Of a stretch of 64,000 bases of DNA, positions 45,826 to 55,800 are shown piece after piece. Origin of the DNA: Nitrospira japonica (GTDB taxonomy: Bacteria; Nitrospirota; Nitrospiria; Nitrospirales; Nitrospiraceae); NCBI RefSeq assembly GCF_900169565.1, contig NZ_LT828648.1, positions 3,322,501 to 3,386,500 on the forward strand. Reading direction: 5' to 3'. Below the pieces are notes generated by a model that was not told the DNA's origin, did not search any database, and saw nothing but the letters and a program-made list of their open reading frames with translations. Position 1 is the stretch's first letter. The number at the start of each line of letters is the position of its first letter. Made by a program: the position numbers and the translations under genes.

Positions 45826-46290
45826 CTATTGTCCGCCGTGAAATCCTGCCTGCTTCCACGCTTCATATACGATCACCGCTACCGCATTCGAGAGGTTGAG
45901 GCTGCGACTGTCCGGCATCATGGGCAAACGAAGCCGCTGGGATTCGCCCACGCTCTCCAACACAGGTTCCGGCAGTCCCCTGGTTTCCGCTCCGAACAGG
46001 AACGCATCGCCCTCGACATACTTCACGGCATCATACCGTTGCCGCCCCTTCGTCGTGATAGCGAACAGGCGTCGACCTTCGAAACGTGCTCGACACTCCG
46101 TCCAATTAGCATGAACGCTGATCGATGCCCATTCATGGTAATCCAACCCCGCCCGTCTCAGTTGCCTGTCCTCGAGCGAGAATCCCAACGGCTCGACCAA
46201 ATGAAGCCGTGCGCCAGTATTGGCACACAGCCTGATGATGTTGCCGGTGTTCGGGGGAATTTCCGGCTCATAGAGGATCACGTCAAACAT
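45826..46290 (-). CDS. trmL: tRNA (cytidine/uridine-34 2'-O)-methyltransferase
   Basis: 154 residues of the SPOUT family. PEIPPNTGNIIRLCANTGAR opens the protein. The C-terminal knot has FLFGAETRGLPEPVLE, LRLPMMPDSRSLNLSNAVAV and VYEAWKQAGF, the SAM-binding trefoil. TrmL methylates the wobble ribose of tRNA-Leu isoacceptors. It is the first gene of a run of minus-strand genes reaching to prfC. The divergent outer-membrane gene begins 188 bases away; that spacer should hold both promoters, but I see no convincing elements. Confidence 0.95.
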   Translation of the reverse strand: MFDVILYEPEIPPNTGNIIRLCANTGARLHLVEPLGFSLEDRQLRRAGLDYHEWASISVHANWTECRARFEGRRLFAITTKGRQRYDAVKYVEGDAFLFGAETRGLPEPVLESVGESQRLRLPMMPDSRSLNLSNAVAVIVYEAWKQAGFHGGQ

Positions 46291-46478
46291 GCTCGTGCCT
46301 TTCTGGCAATGGACACCAACCGGACATCAAGGAATTGTGGCTAGGGTATGCGACCCCCGCGGGCCAGGGCCATTCCGAGTGCCTCCTGCTCTTCCACACC
46401 GTCATGCTGCAGCGTGAGGAACATGCTGTCCCCGAATCCGCCAGTTGGAAAGATCAGGGGTCATGTTGATGACACACG

Positions 46479-47804
46479 ATGAGCGGTACCGGACGAGCAC
46501 CCAACTATCATGTTCCCCAGTTCATGACGCTTGCCGTCGCTCTGCTTCTCCTGCTCTCGGACGCCACGATATCCGGGGTCATGGCCGCGGACGAGGAGCC
46601 GACTCCCCTGGCCGGCGAGCCCTTCCACACCGAAGTGCTGGGCGAACCGGTCAAGGTGCCGCCGCGGGATCGTAAAAAGGTCACTGCGGCGAGCTTCGGC
46701 ATATCCGTCCTGCCGGAGGGCCCGAAGTTCTACCAGGTTTTGCCGTTCGGCGCCATGTATCTATGGCGCAATTCCGACGACATGAAGCAGCGGTTCAGGG
46801 CAACCCTTTCCGGCCCGGTCAATGACATGACCATGAACGTCGGGTCCCATTCATCCAGCGGGTGGGAACTGCGACTCACGTTCCAAAACATGATCATCCC
46901 CGTGGGGCGCTCCGAGTATGTCGAAGCGCAGATCATCCGAGATGTCGAGGTGGAGTGGAACTATGTCTTCGGTGGAATCGGTTTGGCCTATCGAAAGCTT
47001 CTGGACCCGGGCCACCAGGACAATGCCTTTGAAGTTTCGCTGACATATGAGCCCGGCTACCGATGGTTCAAAGGAACCTCGAAAACCTCGTCGAACTTCA
47101 TCGTACCGACCGACACCTATGAGGGCCGCGTCCATGCCAGGCTTCGTAATGATGCGTTGGAACGCAACCTCATGGAACTCCCTCATCGTGGCTACTCATT
47201 CGGCGGTGATTTCTATTACGGAAACCGGGCGCACTGGAACGATTGGGGCGGAGGACTGTTCGGTGTTTCGAGCGGACAGCAGGGAAAACAATACCTCATG
47301 GGCAGTGTGTTTGCGGTCAGCGCCACCCCCGTCCCGTTCATCGACAGTGAAAAACACCGCCTCATCGGCTCAGTCTATGGCGGAATCGGACAACATCTCG
47401 ACCGTTTTTCCACCTTCCGCCTTCCCGGCAGGCCAACCGGCTATGAGTGGGAGGCGATTGCCTTGCCCATGCTTCCCAGTGTGGCGTTCAACGAGTTGTT
47501 TCCAACCCGCTACGGCATCGCTCACCTGGAATATCGGTACGAACCCATCTTTTTCATATATCCCTATGTCCGGGGATCATGGGGAATCGTCGAGCAGCCT
47601 CGCTTCAACCCGGACGGCACCGTCCGCAACATCATGGGATCGATGCCGGCGGTGGGAGGAGGTGTGGTCAGCGGTGCACCCTGGAGTTCTCAGATCGAGA
47701 TCAACTATAGCTACAACTTCGGCATCTTTCGAGACCAGGGAAACGGTCAGTCCGCGCAAGGACGCAACGGATTCTTCATCTTCTGGTCCAAAGAACTCTC
47801 GTAG
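46479..47804 (+). CDS. Predicted outer-membrane beta-barrel protein
   Basis: 441 residues. A hydrophobic leader (MTLAVALLLLLSDATISGVM) ending in AA-D suggests signal peptidase I cleavage near residue 37. The mature part is rich in alternating aromatic/polar strands (GWELRLTFQNMIIPVG, VEWNYVFGGIGLAYRKLL, YGIAHLEYRYEPIFFIYPYV), typical of a barrel. It ends in a strand with YSYNFGIF and a short tail. No named family is recognised. The start may be 46479 or the ATG at 46524 beginning the hydrophobic core. The TPR gene follows 125 bases later on the same strand, so a shared role in export of a surface product is possible. Confidence 0.65.
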   Translation: MSGTGRAPNYHVPQFMTLAVALLLLLSDATISGVMAADEEPTPLAGEPFHTEVLGEPVKVPPRDRKKVTAASFGISVLPEGPKFYQVLPFGAMYLWRNSDDMKQRFRATLSGPVNDMTMNVGSHSSSGWELRLTFQNMIIPVGRSEYVEAQIIRDVEVEWNYVFGGIGLAYRKLLDPGHQDNAFEVSLTYEPGYRWFKGTSKTSSNFIVPTDTYEGRVHARLRNDALERNLMELPHRGYSFGGDFYYGNRAHWNDWGGGLFGVSSGQQGKQYLMGSVFAVSATPVPFIDSEKHRLIGSVYGGIGQHLDRFSTFRLPGRPTGYEWEAIALPMLPSVAFNELFPTRYGIAHLEYRYEPIFFIYPYVRGSWGIVEQPRFNPDGTVRNIMGSMPAVGGGVVSGAPWSSQIEINYSYNFGIFRDQGNGQSAQGRNGFFIFWSKELS

Positions 47805-47929
47805 GGATCCAACGGTCGATACCGGCCGAATCCTTCCGATTGGTCGTGCCTCTCACTGCTCCAAGAAGGTTTCCGCAGAGCCAACCGGCGCGCCTCATCT
47901 GGTTTCGGTTGCCGCGGCTTCTTGCTATC

Positions 47930-49762
47930 ATGAATCAAATGGACCGTAATCCGACTGAAATTTGCCCCTTACCCGCCGGCAACTCCGGCATTGCACACCA
48001 GCCGTTGCCCCGCCGCGCGATCGAAGCATCCTTCGTGATGGGATTGCTCGCCACGATGTGGACTTTCCCCGCCTGGGGGGAGCAACCCCGGACTCCCCCC
48101 GAGACGGGTATCATCGAACAAGCGCACGTCATATGGGAAAGTGGAGCCGTCGAACCGGCGCTGGATATCGTGGAACAAGGCATTCAGGATCATCCGGAAG
48201 CCATTACGCTTCAAAAACTTCGCGGGGATATCCTCGCGACTTCTCGCGGACCGCAAGAAGCCATTGAAGCGTATGATGCCGTTCTCGCAAGCGCACCGCA
48301 TGCCCTCGACGTCAGATGGGCGAAGTGGGGGGTACTGGTACGATCCGGCCAAAGCGAAGCTGCCATCCAAGAATTGCAGTTCATCGCGGAAGACGACCCG
48401 CAGAACCCCTTGGTGCATTTGCGCCTCGCGCAAGAGCTCAGAAAGCTCGATCGGCTCGAAGAATCTCTGACCTCGTATCAGAAAGCCGTTGCGCTTGTCC
48501 CCTCGCTGCTCAGCTGGCGGCTGGCCTTGGCCCGGGCGCGTTTCGACCTCTTGGACTATCCGGGCGCCGAAGCCGACGTGCAGTATGTGTTGGAACGGAT
48601 TCCCGCGGGATCCTCTTTGGAGCCCCCGGCCAAGACTCTGCTCTCCATTATCCACGGGACATCACAAGAGCGTGGCAGACGATACGACCCGGCGCTGGCC
48701 CCGAAGGAGATCGCCCCGGAACGCCAGAAGCAATGGGCGATGATTCGGGCTGACGCCTGGAGATTATACGTCGACGGCCACTACGCAGAAGCTGAACCGA
48801 TCTATCGTCAACTTCTGACGCTCAACCCCAACGATCCTTCAGCCACCCATCAATTGGGACTCACCCTGATGCATCTCGGCCGATGTCGGGACGCGCTGAC
48901 CGTCTTCGGTACGATGTTTAATTTGGACCCGAGCAACGAGGACTATGCCGATACGGTCTACCGCATGGGGCAATGCATGGTCGAGCTCGAACAATGGGAG
49001 GAAGCCTTCGCCCATTTTCAAACCTTGTACGATGCGGCCGTCGAATCCGAAGAGAACAACAAGGGCGCCGAACTCCCGCCCGACATGCGTGTGCTGGACA
49101 AGAACAAGATCAACCGGTGGCTCGACAAAGTACGTCCTCACGTTCCCGAATTGGCGCGGCAGCAGGTCGAGGAGGCGGTCGCTCATCGCCGTGCCCGTAA
49201 AGAGGCCCCACCCGGTCCATCCGAGGAGGAACTCTATACGAAGGTCATCGAACGGGCGAAACCGATCAAACCCTTGGAGATTCATGCCTCGCTGGTCGGT
49301 CGCGATGCGGATTTTAGCTGGTTCCGATTCGTCATACCGGCCGGGAAAGTCATGCGGGATGATTTTCCGACCGGGGCGCACGAATTTATCCCTTTGAATC
49401 CAGGAGACAGCTTCCTCGCCGTACAACAGGACATTTATCTGGTGTTCGGACTGGTATCCGCTTCATACGATGCAATCCCGCTGGCCGCACGATGCTTTAT
49501 CGAAACATCCGAAATGACGAGTGAACAGCGGGCGATTACGCAAGACCGTGTCATGATGGCCATGAACGATCAGTCAGGCTACTTCAGGCTGCCGTCTCCG
49601 GCGTCCGGCTGGATGCCGGGACTGTACCGTTGCGGCCTGTTCGAAGGCGAACATACGTCGGCCGACACGCAGGTGGATGAGGTTCGGTTTCGGATCCTGC
49701 AGCCGTTGCAAATTTCACAGCCTGTCGAGCCGCTTCTCCGCAAATCGAACCAGCCTGGTTAA
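47930..49762 (+). CDS. Large secreted/periplasmic TPR protein
   Basis: About 610 residues from the ATG at 47930 (an upstream TTG at 47840 lacks support). A hydrophobic segment (ASFVMGLLATMWTFPAWG) near residue 40 looks like a signal sequence. TPR units fill the first two thirds: ALDIVEQGIQDHPEAITLQK, GPQEAIEAYDAVLASAPHAL, RLEESLTSYQKAVALVPSLL, YAEAEPIYRQLLTLNPNDPS and CRDALTVFGTMFNLDPSNED. A non-TPR C-terminal domain of about 170 residues (KPLEIHASLVGRDADFSWFR onward) is unassigned. TPRs suggest a scaffold for envelope assembly. It may work with the preceding barrel protein; the link rests on position only. Confidence 0.75.
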   Translation: MNQMDRNPTEICPLPAGNSGIAHQPLPRRAIEASFVMGLLATMWTFPAWGEQPRTPPETGIIEQAHVIWESGAVEPALDIVEQGIQDHPEAITLQKLRGDILATSRGPQEAIEAYDAVLASAPHALDVRWAKWGVLVRSGQSEAAIQELQFIAEDDPQNPLVHLRLAQELRKLDRLEESLTSYQKAVALVPSLLSWRLALARARFDLLDYPGAEADVQYVLERIPAGSSLEPPAKTLLSIIHGTSQERGRRYDPALAPKEIAPERQKQWAMIRADAWRLYVDGHYAEAEPIYRQLLTLNPNDPSATHQLGLTLMHLGRCRDALTVFGTMFNLDPSNEDYADTVYRMGQCMVELEQWEEAFAHFQTLYDAAVESEENNKGAELPPDMRVLDKNKINRWLDKVRPHVPELARQQVEEAVAHRRARKEAPPGPSEEELYTKVIERAKPIKPLEIHASLVGRDADFSWFRFVIPAGKVMRDDFPTGAHEFIPLNPGDSFLAVQQDIYLVFGLVSASYDAIPLAARCFIETSEMTSEQRAITQDRVMMAMNDQSGYFRLPSPASGWMPGLYRCGLFEGEHTSADTQVDEVRFRILQPLQISQPVEPLLRKSNQPG

Positions 49763-50016
49763 TCACGGTCTGCCAGCCGTTCTCGCGACTCGAGAAGGCC
49801 GAGAGCCAGGCCACGTAACTCACACCGACTGGCAACGCTCATCTCAAGGCGCCGCCGACGCATCGCACGGCACGCTCGACAGCTGATCCTCGACTTATTC
49901 TGCTGGAGTTCATGAGTCAGACCGAGAGGAGAAACCGCACGGATGGGCCGACGGCACGCCCATCGGCAATACAGTGGAGCGATCTCGTACGTCTGACGAA
50001 GAATAATTCGAGACGG

Positions 50017-51168
50017 TTAGAATCGCGTCCCGCCGAGTTCCGGGGTATTGGGCGGAACGGACTGGGTAGCCGGGGGAAATGCCGGCGGATGAATCGGCAA
50101 CGTAATGACGAAGGTGGTTCCCAGCCCCTCTCGACTCCCGACCGAAATGTGACCGCCGTGCGCATCGACCACGTCCTTTACGATCTTGGTGCCGAGTCCG
50201 GTTCCACCCGCCTTCCTGCTGATCACCCGGCCGGTGAAGAGCGTTTGCCTCACCTCTTCGGGCATCCCCTTCCCAGTGTCCTCAACCATGAGCACGATCG
50301 ACTGAGTCCCGGAATCATGGCGTCCGCGGATGGTGATCGATCCGGAGGGAAGAACCTCCGGAACGGCATTGTGCACTAGATTGTAGAGCAACGAGTATAA
50401 TCGGTTGGCGTCACCGATGATCGTCGGCAATGACTCGAGATCCTCGAGCCGAAGCGTAATTTGCTTCTGCTGAACCAACACCCGCAGTGTTTTCGCGACG
50501 CCGTCGGCAATCTTTCCAATGTGGCAGGGCTCGAGCCGTTGCGGCGCACTCGCAACCGCGACGTAGTCGGCGATTTCCTTCATGCGATCTTGGATCCGCC
50601 TGGAGGTGTTTCGCAGAAGCTGGAGTACTTCTTCGCACGTCTGATGGTGGCCGTCCAAGCGGATCGACGTGTGTTCCGGAAGCGACTTGAACAGGTCGTC
50701 GATCTCCTCCGCGAGCAAATCGGTGCCCGTGACCATCGGCATCAAGAGATTCTTCACATCATGGCTGATCTCTCCCAGCAGTTGCGTCATGTCACCGGCC
50801 TGCTCTCGACGCTCCAGCGCCAAGGCGAGAACGGAATCGATCTGTCCCGGCTCGAATGGCTTGGTGACAAAATCGACCGCGCCCTCCTTCATGGCCTCGA
50901 CGGCTCGTTGAATGCTGCCGTATGCGGTCAGCATCACAACCGGAAGTGTCGGCCATCGCTTCTTGATTCGCTTCAGCGCGTCCATCCCGCTCAACTTGGG
51001 CATGGTAATGTCCAGGAATACGACATCCACCAACGCGGATTCCACCGCCGTCACCGCCGCCTGCCCGTCACCAGCGGTGATCACTTCATGCCCCATCCAG
51101 CGGAACCGCTCGGCCAGGCTCAACAGGATATCCGGTTCATCATCCGCTACCAGGATTCGAACGGGCAT
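50017..51168 (-). CDS. Receiver-histidine kinase fusion protein (receiver first)
   Basis: 383 residues with a reversed hybrid order. The N-terminal receiver (ILVADDEPDI, Asp53 in VFLDITMPKLSG, Lys103 in FVTKPFEPGQID) is followed by a kinase core. The latter has His136 in LLGEISHDVKNLLMPM and the HATPase motifs LYNLVHNAVPEV (N box), VEDTGKGMPEEVR (G1) and GGTGLGTKIVKDVV (G2). No membrane or sensory domain is present, so it is soluble and controlled by phosphorylation of its receiver. It is convergent with the TPR gene, with 254 bases between that show nothing clear beyond a 7-base dyad at 49942-49964. A proline-rich tail ends the protein. Confidence 0.88.
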   Translation of the reverse strand: MPVRILVADDEPDILLSLAERFRWMGHEVITAGDGQAAVTAVESALVDVVFLDITMPKLSGMDALKRIKKRWPTLPVVMLTAYGSIQRAVEAMKEGAVDFVTKPFEPGQIDSVLALALERREQAGDMTQLLGEISHDVKNLLMPMVTGTDLLAEEIDDLFKSLPEHTSIRLDGHHQTCEEVLQLLRNTSRRIQDRMKEIADYVAVASAPQRLEPCHIGKIADGVAKTLRVLVQQKQITLRLEDLESLPTIIGDANRLYSLLYNLVHNAVPEVLPSGSITIRGRHDSGTQSIVLMVEDTGKGMPEEVRQTLFTGRVISRKAGGTGLGTKIVKDVVDAHGGHISVGSREGLGTTFVITLPIHPPAFPPATQSVPPNTPELGGTRF

Positions 51169-51461
51169 CGTCTCTCTTCACCTCCTTCACAACTAAAACA
51201 CAGATGTGTGCCGCGGTCTCCGGACTTATTCTGGTTTTGAGGGATACAGCAAGACGCACGCCACGATCAGACAAGTCGATATCTCAAGCGCTTAGAGGGA
51301 GGTGAAAGAGAGAACGAGGCATTGATGAATCCGATCAGACTCGGGCGGAATCACTTTCGATCCAGCCATGGTCTGCATGAAACCGAGCAGAGACTCAGGC
51401 TCTTGAACCCGAGGTCATCCCGGAGAACGCGTTCGGCATGAGCGGCTTTACGCGTCGCCCG
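51169..51461. other. Intergenic stretch with no recognised feature
   Basis: The 293 bases between the receiver-kinase gene and the downstream-lying lipoprotein gene (both minus strand) hold no open frame with a ribosome site and codon pattern. I saw no tRNA and no strong terminator. It must contain the promoter of the kinase gene, but no convincing -35/-10 pair was seen. Confidence 0.5.
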
Positions 51462-52103
51462 CTACTGTTTTCCGAATAGGGTGGTCTTGAATGGCCGGAA
51501 CTGCATCGATTCCACATCCAGGAGATCGTATCGCCGCTTGATTACGGCCTTGTACTGGTCAAATGTCCCTGGATCGTCTGGGTAATCACGCCAAAACGAT
51601 GGCTCGCCATTGCACGATAATCCAAAATGTCCGATGTAGACGAGTTCGCCCTGCTTGACATCGAACGTGCCACCGATCACCGCCCCGTTTTTCATGAGAG
51701 CGCTAGGACCCACGGTCCCGATCTTCACGTTGAACGTCGAAGCGGCTACCTCAATCGCATAATGCGTCAATGCATAGATCCCTGGTTCGATCGCCAACAG
51801 GTAGTTTACCGGCTCCGACTCTTTGAAATAGGGAGAACCTTCGATGAAAACATCCGGAACATCCCCGTCCACCACCGCCTGTAACGGGATCCGGTCGAAT
51901 CCGAAACCTCGTAATTGCGCATAGCGATACGATCCGCACTTTAAGGCTCGTCCCCAGTTCACCGAGAGCACCACCGCTCCCTTGCGAGGATCCTGTGGAT
52001 ATGAACCCACCGGAACAGCCTGCTTTGGTTTCGGAAGAAGCGCCGGCGACGTACAGGCTGCCAAGAGCGCAATGACCGTGAGAGCGATCGCACGTCGAAT
52101 CAT
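51462..52103 (-). CDS. Predicted lipoprotein, unknown function
   Basis: 213 residues with a clear lipobox: MIRRAIALTVIALLAAC places the modified Cys at position 17, then TSPALLPKPKQAVPVGSYPQ as a flexible linker. The mature domain has VNWGRALKCGSYRYAQLRGF, YLLAIEPGIYALTHYAIEVA, GGTFDVKQGELVYIGHFGLS and a C-terminal YDLLDVESMQFRPFK; two cysteines may pair. The PGxYxL...F.V..GE..YIG layout resembles periplasmic beta-sandwich lipoproteins whose role is unknown. AGGGAGGACGG precedes the ATG. It stands alone, with about 300 bases on each side before the next genes. Confidence 0.75.
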   Translation of the reverse strand: MIRRAIALTVIALLAACTSPALLPKPKQAVPVGSYPQDPRKGAVVLSVNWGRALKCGSYRYAQLRGFGFDRIPLQAVVDGDVPDVFIEGSPYFKESEPVNYLLAIEPGIYALTHYAIEVAASTFNVKIGTVGPSALMKNGAVIGGTFDVKQGELVYIGHFGLSCNGEPSFWRDYPDDPGTFDQYKAVIKRRYDLLDVESMQFRPFKTTLFGKQ

Positions 52104-52405
52104 CCGTCCTCCCTAAAATGAACGTTCCAAGACAACCGCATGGACGGGTGATTGTACCCTAGTGGGCGAAGCGGGTCGCGCTAAGGAAACAGCAGCCAAA
52201 GCACGAAGAGGACATCTCCAGATATCAGACGAACGCCTCTTGTTAGGGAAAATCTCCAGACACTCAGGAATTTTTCCCTAAATACCGTTCTTCCAATACT
52301 TCATCATTTTAATTCTGTACTGATCATAAGTATATGTTATGCATGCATTTTCATGGCAAGAATCATGTTGGCACCAATGGCATATTCCCTGCGTATGGTT
52401 GCAGC
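52104..52405. other. Divergent intergenic region between lipoprotein and RND operon
   Basis: This 302-base region becomes clearly AT-rich from about 52255 to 52350 and should hold the promoter of the response regulator-RND operon. It contains the 10-base inverted repeat at 52243-52281. An in-frame ATG at 52334 would extend the regulator by 24 residues that do not look like a receiver. No gene is recognised in it. Confidence 0.6.
52243..52281. promoter_or_regulatory. 10-base perfect inverted repeat upstream of the RND operon
   Basis: TTAGGGAAAA (52243-52252) is complementary to TTTTCCCTAA (52272-52281), with 19 bases between. It lies 125 bases before the regulator start. It could be an operator for a dimeric regulator with half-sites about three helical turns apart, or a hairpin in RNA. 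On the plus strand no T run follows the stem, which argues against a plain terminator. Confidence 0.5.
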
Positions 52406-52849
52406 ATGCCCCCTACTCCATCGCTCTTGTTGATCGACGATAGTTCGGGTGAACGCGAGCTGTTTCGTGAAGCGTTGCTCCGAACCGAACTCGAGGTCAT
52501 GCTTTTCGCCGAACAGGACGCAGAGGCCGCCCTTCGCTTCCTCCTACATCGTGCAAGTCTCGGGGTTCCCCCTTCCGTCGTTCTGCTGGATTGGCATCTT
52601 CGCCGCTGGGGCGGCCAGGAGTTCTTGCGGCAGCTTCGGGCGCATCCCAGCATCGCGACGACCCCGGTCGTCGTACTCAGCACCTCGGACTCCGTCGTCG
52701 ATGTCTCCGCAGCCTACGCGAACGGTGCAAACGCGTATGTCGTCAAGCCCAACACATTCGACGAACTGGTCCGATGCATCCACACCATGTGCCGGTTCTG
52801 GGTCAGCTGCAACGTATCGCCGCGCCTGGTTGAAGAAAGCCGATGCTGA
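52406..52849 (+). CDS. Single-domain response regulator (Rcp1-like) leading the RND operon
   Basis: 147 residues from the ATG at 52406, receiver only. LLLIDDSSGERELF is the acidic pocket, Asp62 in VVLLDWHLRRWGG the phosphoacceptor and Lys114 in NAYVVKPNTFDELV the conserved lysine. The extended loop and spacing (LLDWHLRRWGGQEFLRQLRA) are like Rcp1-type receivers that partner soluble or phytochrome-like kinases. Its 3' end overlaps the RND permease gene by seven bases, so it is part of that operon. It has no DNA-binding domain, so it cannot itself be a transcription factor. A soluble receiver-kinase is encoded about 1.2 kb away. Confidence 0.85.
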   Translation: MPPTPSLLLIDDSSGERELFREALLRTELEVMLFAEQDAEAALRFLLHRASLGVPPSVVLLDWHLRRWGGQEFLRQLRAHPSIATTPVVVLSTSDSVVDVSAAYANGANAYVVKPNTFDELVRCIHTMCRFWVSCNVSPRLVEESRC

Positions 52850-55800
52850 CCCGCGCCGCCCTCAAGAACCCCTACGCGGTTTTCGCCGTCTGCATGATTG
52901 CGCTCGTGCTTGGCGCGGTTTCCTACAAGAAGATGCGCGTGGACATCTTCCCCGAGATCAAGATTCCGACTATTCTCGTGACCACCTTCTATCGGGGCAT
53001 GAGCCCCAGCGAGATGGAAGGCGCCATCACCCTTCGCATGGAGCAACGGTTCGTCGAGGCCAGTTACGTCGAACACATCGAGTCTCAGTCGCTGGCCGGC
53101 ATGAGCTACATCAAGGTCTTCTTCCAGCCGGAGTACGGCATCGATGCGGCCCAATCGGAGCTCACGAGCCTCGCATACAGCATCATCAGATTGCTGCCAC
53201 CCGGAGTGTATCCGCCTTCCGTATACAAATTCGGCGTTGCCAGCTTGCCGATTGGACTCTTATCCATCAGCAGCGAGAATCTCGGGCCGAAGGAGATCCG
53301 CGATCTGGCGTATTTCACGGTGCGAAATCAAATCGCCAATATTCCGGGCATCTCCTTCGGACCGCCGCTGGGGGGCAAAGTCCGACAGATCACCATATTC
53401 ATGGATCAGCAGCGAATGCTGGCGAGAGGAGTATCGCCCTCCGATGTGGTGAAAGCGGTCAACGCCCAAAGCGCGATCATCCCGGCCGGCGACATCAAGA
53501 TCGGCGACCTGGACTATTACGTCTACAGCAACAGCCTCGTGGACGTGGTGGAGAAAATCAACGACATTCCGATCAAAGTGGTGAACGGCACACCAATCCT
53601 CGTGCGCGACATCGGAACGGCCGCGGACAGCACCGCCATTCAGACTTCCGTCGTGCGGGTGAACGGTCATGAGGCGACGTATCTGCCGATCACCAGACAG
53701 GAAGGGGCCAATACCCTCGAAGTGACCGACGGCATCCGTGCCAAACTTCACAAGCTCACCGAAATCCCGGCCGGCGCGACGGTGAAATTCATCTACGACC
53801 AGTCGCTCTATATCAGACAAGCCATTGCCAATCTGCAAAAAGAAGGCTTGCTCGGCGCAGGGCTCGCCGGCTTGATGATTTTTCTGTTCTTGCACAGCAT
53901 CAAAGCGGCGCTCGTCGTCGGCCTGGCCATTCCTCTGTCATTGACCGCCGCCTTGGTCGCGCTGTACCTGACGGGACAATCCGTCAACATCATGACATTG
54001 GGCGGTCTGGCGTTGGTCATCGGAACCCTGTTGGACAACAACATCGTCGTGCAAGAAAACCTTCACCGCCATCTGGAGATGGGCAAAGACGGACGTTCTG
54101 CGGCCGAGGACAGCGCCACGGAACTTACTCTGCCGATTTTCGTCGCCACCGTGTGCATTCTGATCGTGTATCTACCGATCATCTTCTTCTCGGGTATCAT
54201 CAAATATCTCTTTGTGCCTCTTGCCATGACCGTGGCCTTCGCCATGCTGGCGGACTATGCGGTCTCAATGTCCGTCACACCGGTGGTGCTGGCCAAACTC
54301 TACTCCGGTGGCCATGAGAGCCATTCCGAGGCCGGTTCGGCCGGCGAAGGATGGTTTCGCTATATCCTCGCCGGCTATCTACCTCTGCTCGGCGCCGGAC
54401 TCCGCTTTAAATCCGTCCTGCTGGGAGGGGCCCTCGCGGCGCTGCTGGCGGCCGGACTGCTGATCGTTCCACGGCTTTCGACGGAATTCTTCCCCAGAGT
54501 CGATGCCGGCAACTTCACGATGATCGTCGTGGCGCCGGAGGGATCGAGGATCGAGAAAACGACCGCGATCGTGGCCGATATCGAGCGATTGGTGCAGGAA
54601 ACCATCCCTCAACACGATCTGGAGGAGGTCATTTCGAATATCGGCCTCTACTTCGGGGACGCAGCCCGCTTCGCGCCCAATACGGGCAGCCACACCGCCT
54701 TTATCCTGGTCAATCTCGTCACCGGCCATGAGGGGGCGACCGACGACTACATTGCGACGTTGCGGAAGAAGCTCGGGCAGTCCCTTCCCGGAGTAGAGGT
54801 CAGTTTTCAGACGGGGGGCATCATCAGTGACGTGCTCAATTTCGGCCTGCGCGCGCCGATCGACATTCAAGTGAAGGGACCGAAACTGAACGTGATCCGA
54901 CCGGTCGCGGAAGAGATCCGTGAGCGGATTACTGAAATCCCCAATACCACCGACGTCCGCATCAAGCAGGGTAAGAGCTACCCCGAGCTTCACATCAACG
55001 TGGACCGCACGAAGTCCGCCTACTACGGTCTTACTCAGGATCGTGTGATCGTCGACGTTATTACCGGTATCAGCTCCAATCTGGCGTTGAGTCCCAACTA
55101 CTGGCTCGATCCCAAGACGTCCAACGGCTATTACCTGCTAGCGCAATATCCTGAACAGTCTCTGACCGAAACGGAGGATCTCCTAAACATTCCGGTCATC
55201 GGCGCCCGGACGCCGCTGAATGCGACATCGGCCCTGACCACGGCCGGCTCCAGCGGCTCGACGATCGCCCTGCAGAATACGCCCTTCGCCGGGCGCAATC
55301 TCGACCTGTCGGCCGGATTTTATTCAACGGATGAGCGGCGGGGCCCTCCGGTGCTTCTGCGGGATGTCGCGGGACTCGAGATACGAACCGGGCCCGACAG
55401 CGTGGATCACTATGACTTGTCTCGCCTGGTCGATGTCCTGGTCACCCCGGTCGGCAACGACCTCGGGCGCGTCGCGGCCGACATCGAACGTGTGCTCGCC
55501 TCGGTCAAGTTGCCGAAGGATGTGACGATCGACATCAAAGGGGAAGTGGCCAATATGCGAGGGGCCTTTAGCAATTTCGCGCTGGCCCTGCCGCTGGCCG
55601 TTCTGCTGATCTATCTGGTAATGGTCGGACTGTTTCGCTCCATGATCGATCCGCTGATCATCCTGGTCGCAGTCCCCCTGGGATGGATCGGCACCGTGAT
55701 GCTGTTGTTTTTGACCAACACGTCCGCAAACGTGGAATCCATGATCGGAACGCTCATGATGATGGGGATCGTGGTATCGAATAGTATCCTGCTCGTCGAT

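Noticed and set aside
47047-47949. 300-codon plus-strand frame inside the barrel gene
   Set aside because: Out of frame with the barrel protein, rich in Ser/Arg/Pro, and it runs across the gap into the TPR gene; a typical high-GC shadow frame.
52449-53672. 407-codon plus-strand frame across the regulator and the RND gene
   Set aside because: It overlaps two well-supported genes in another frame and its product is a low-complexity Arg/Ser/Pro-rich sequence.
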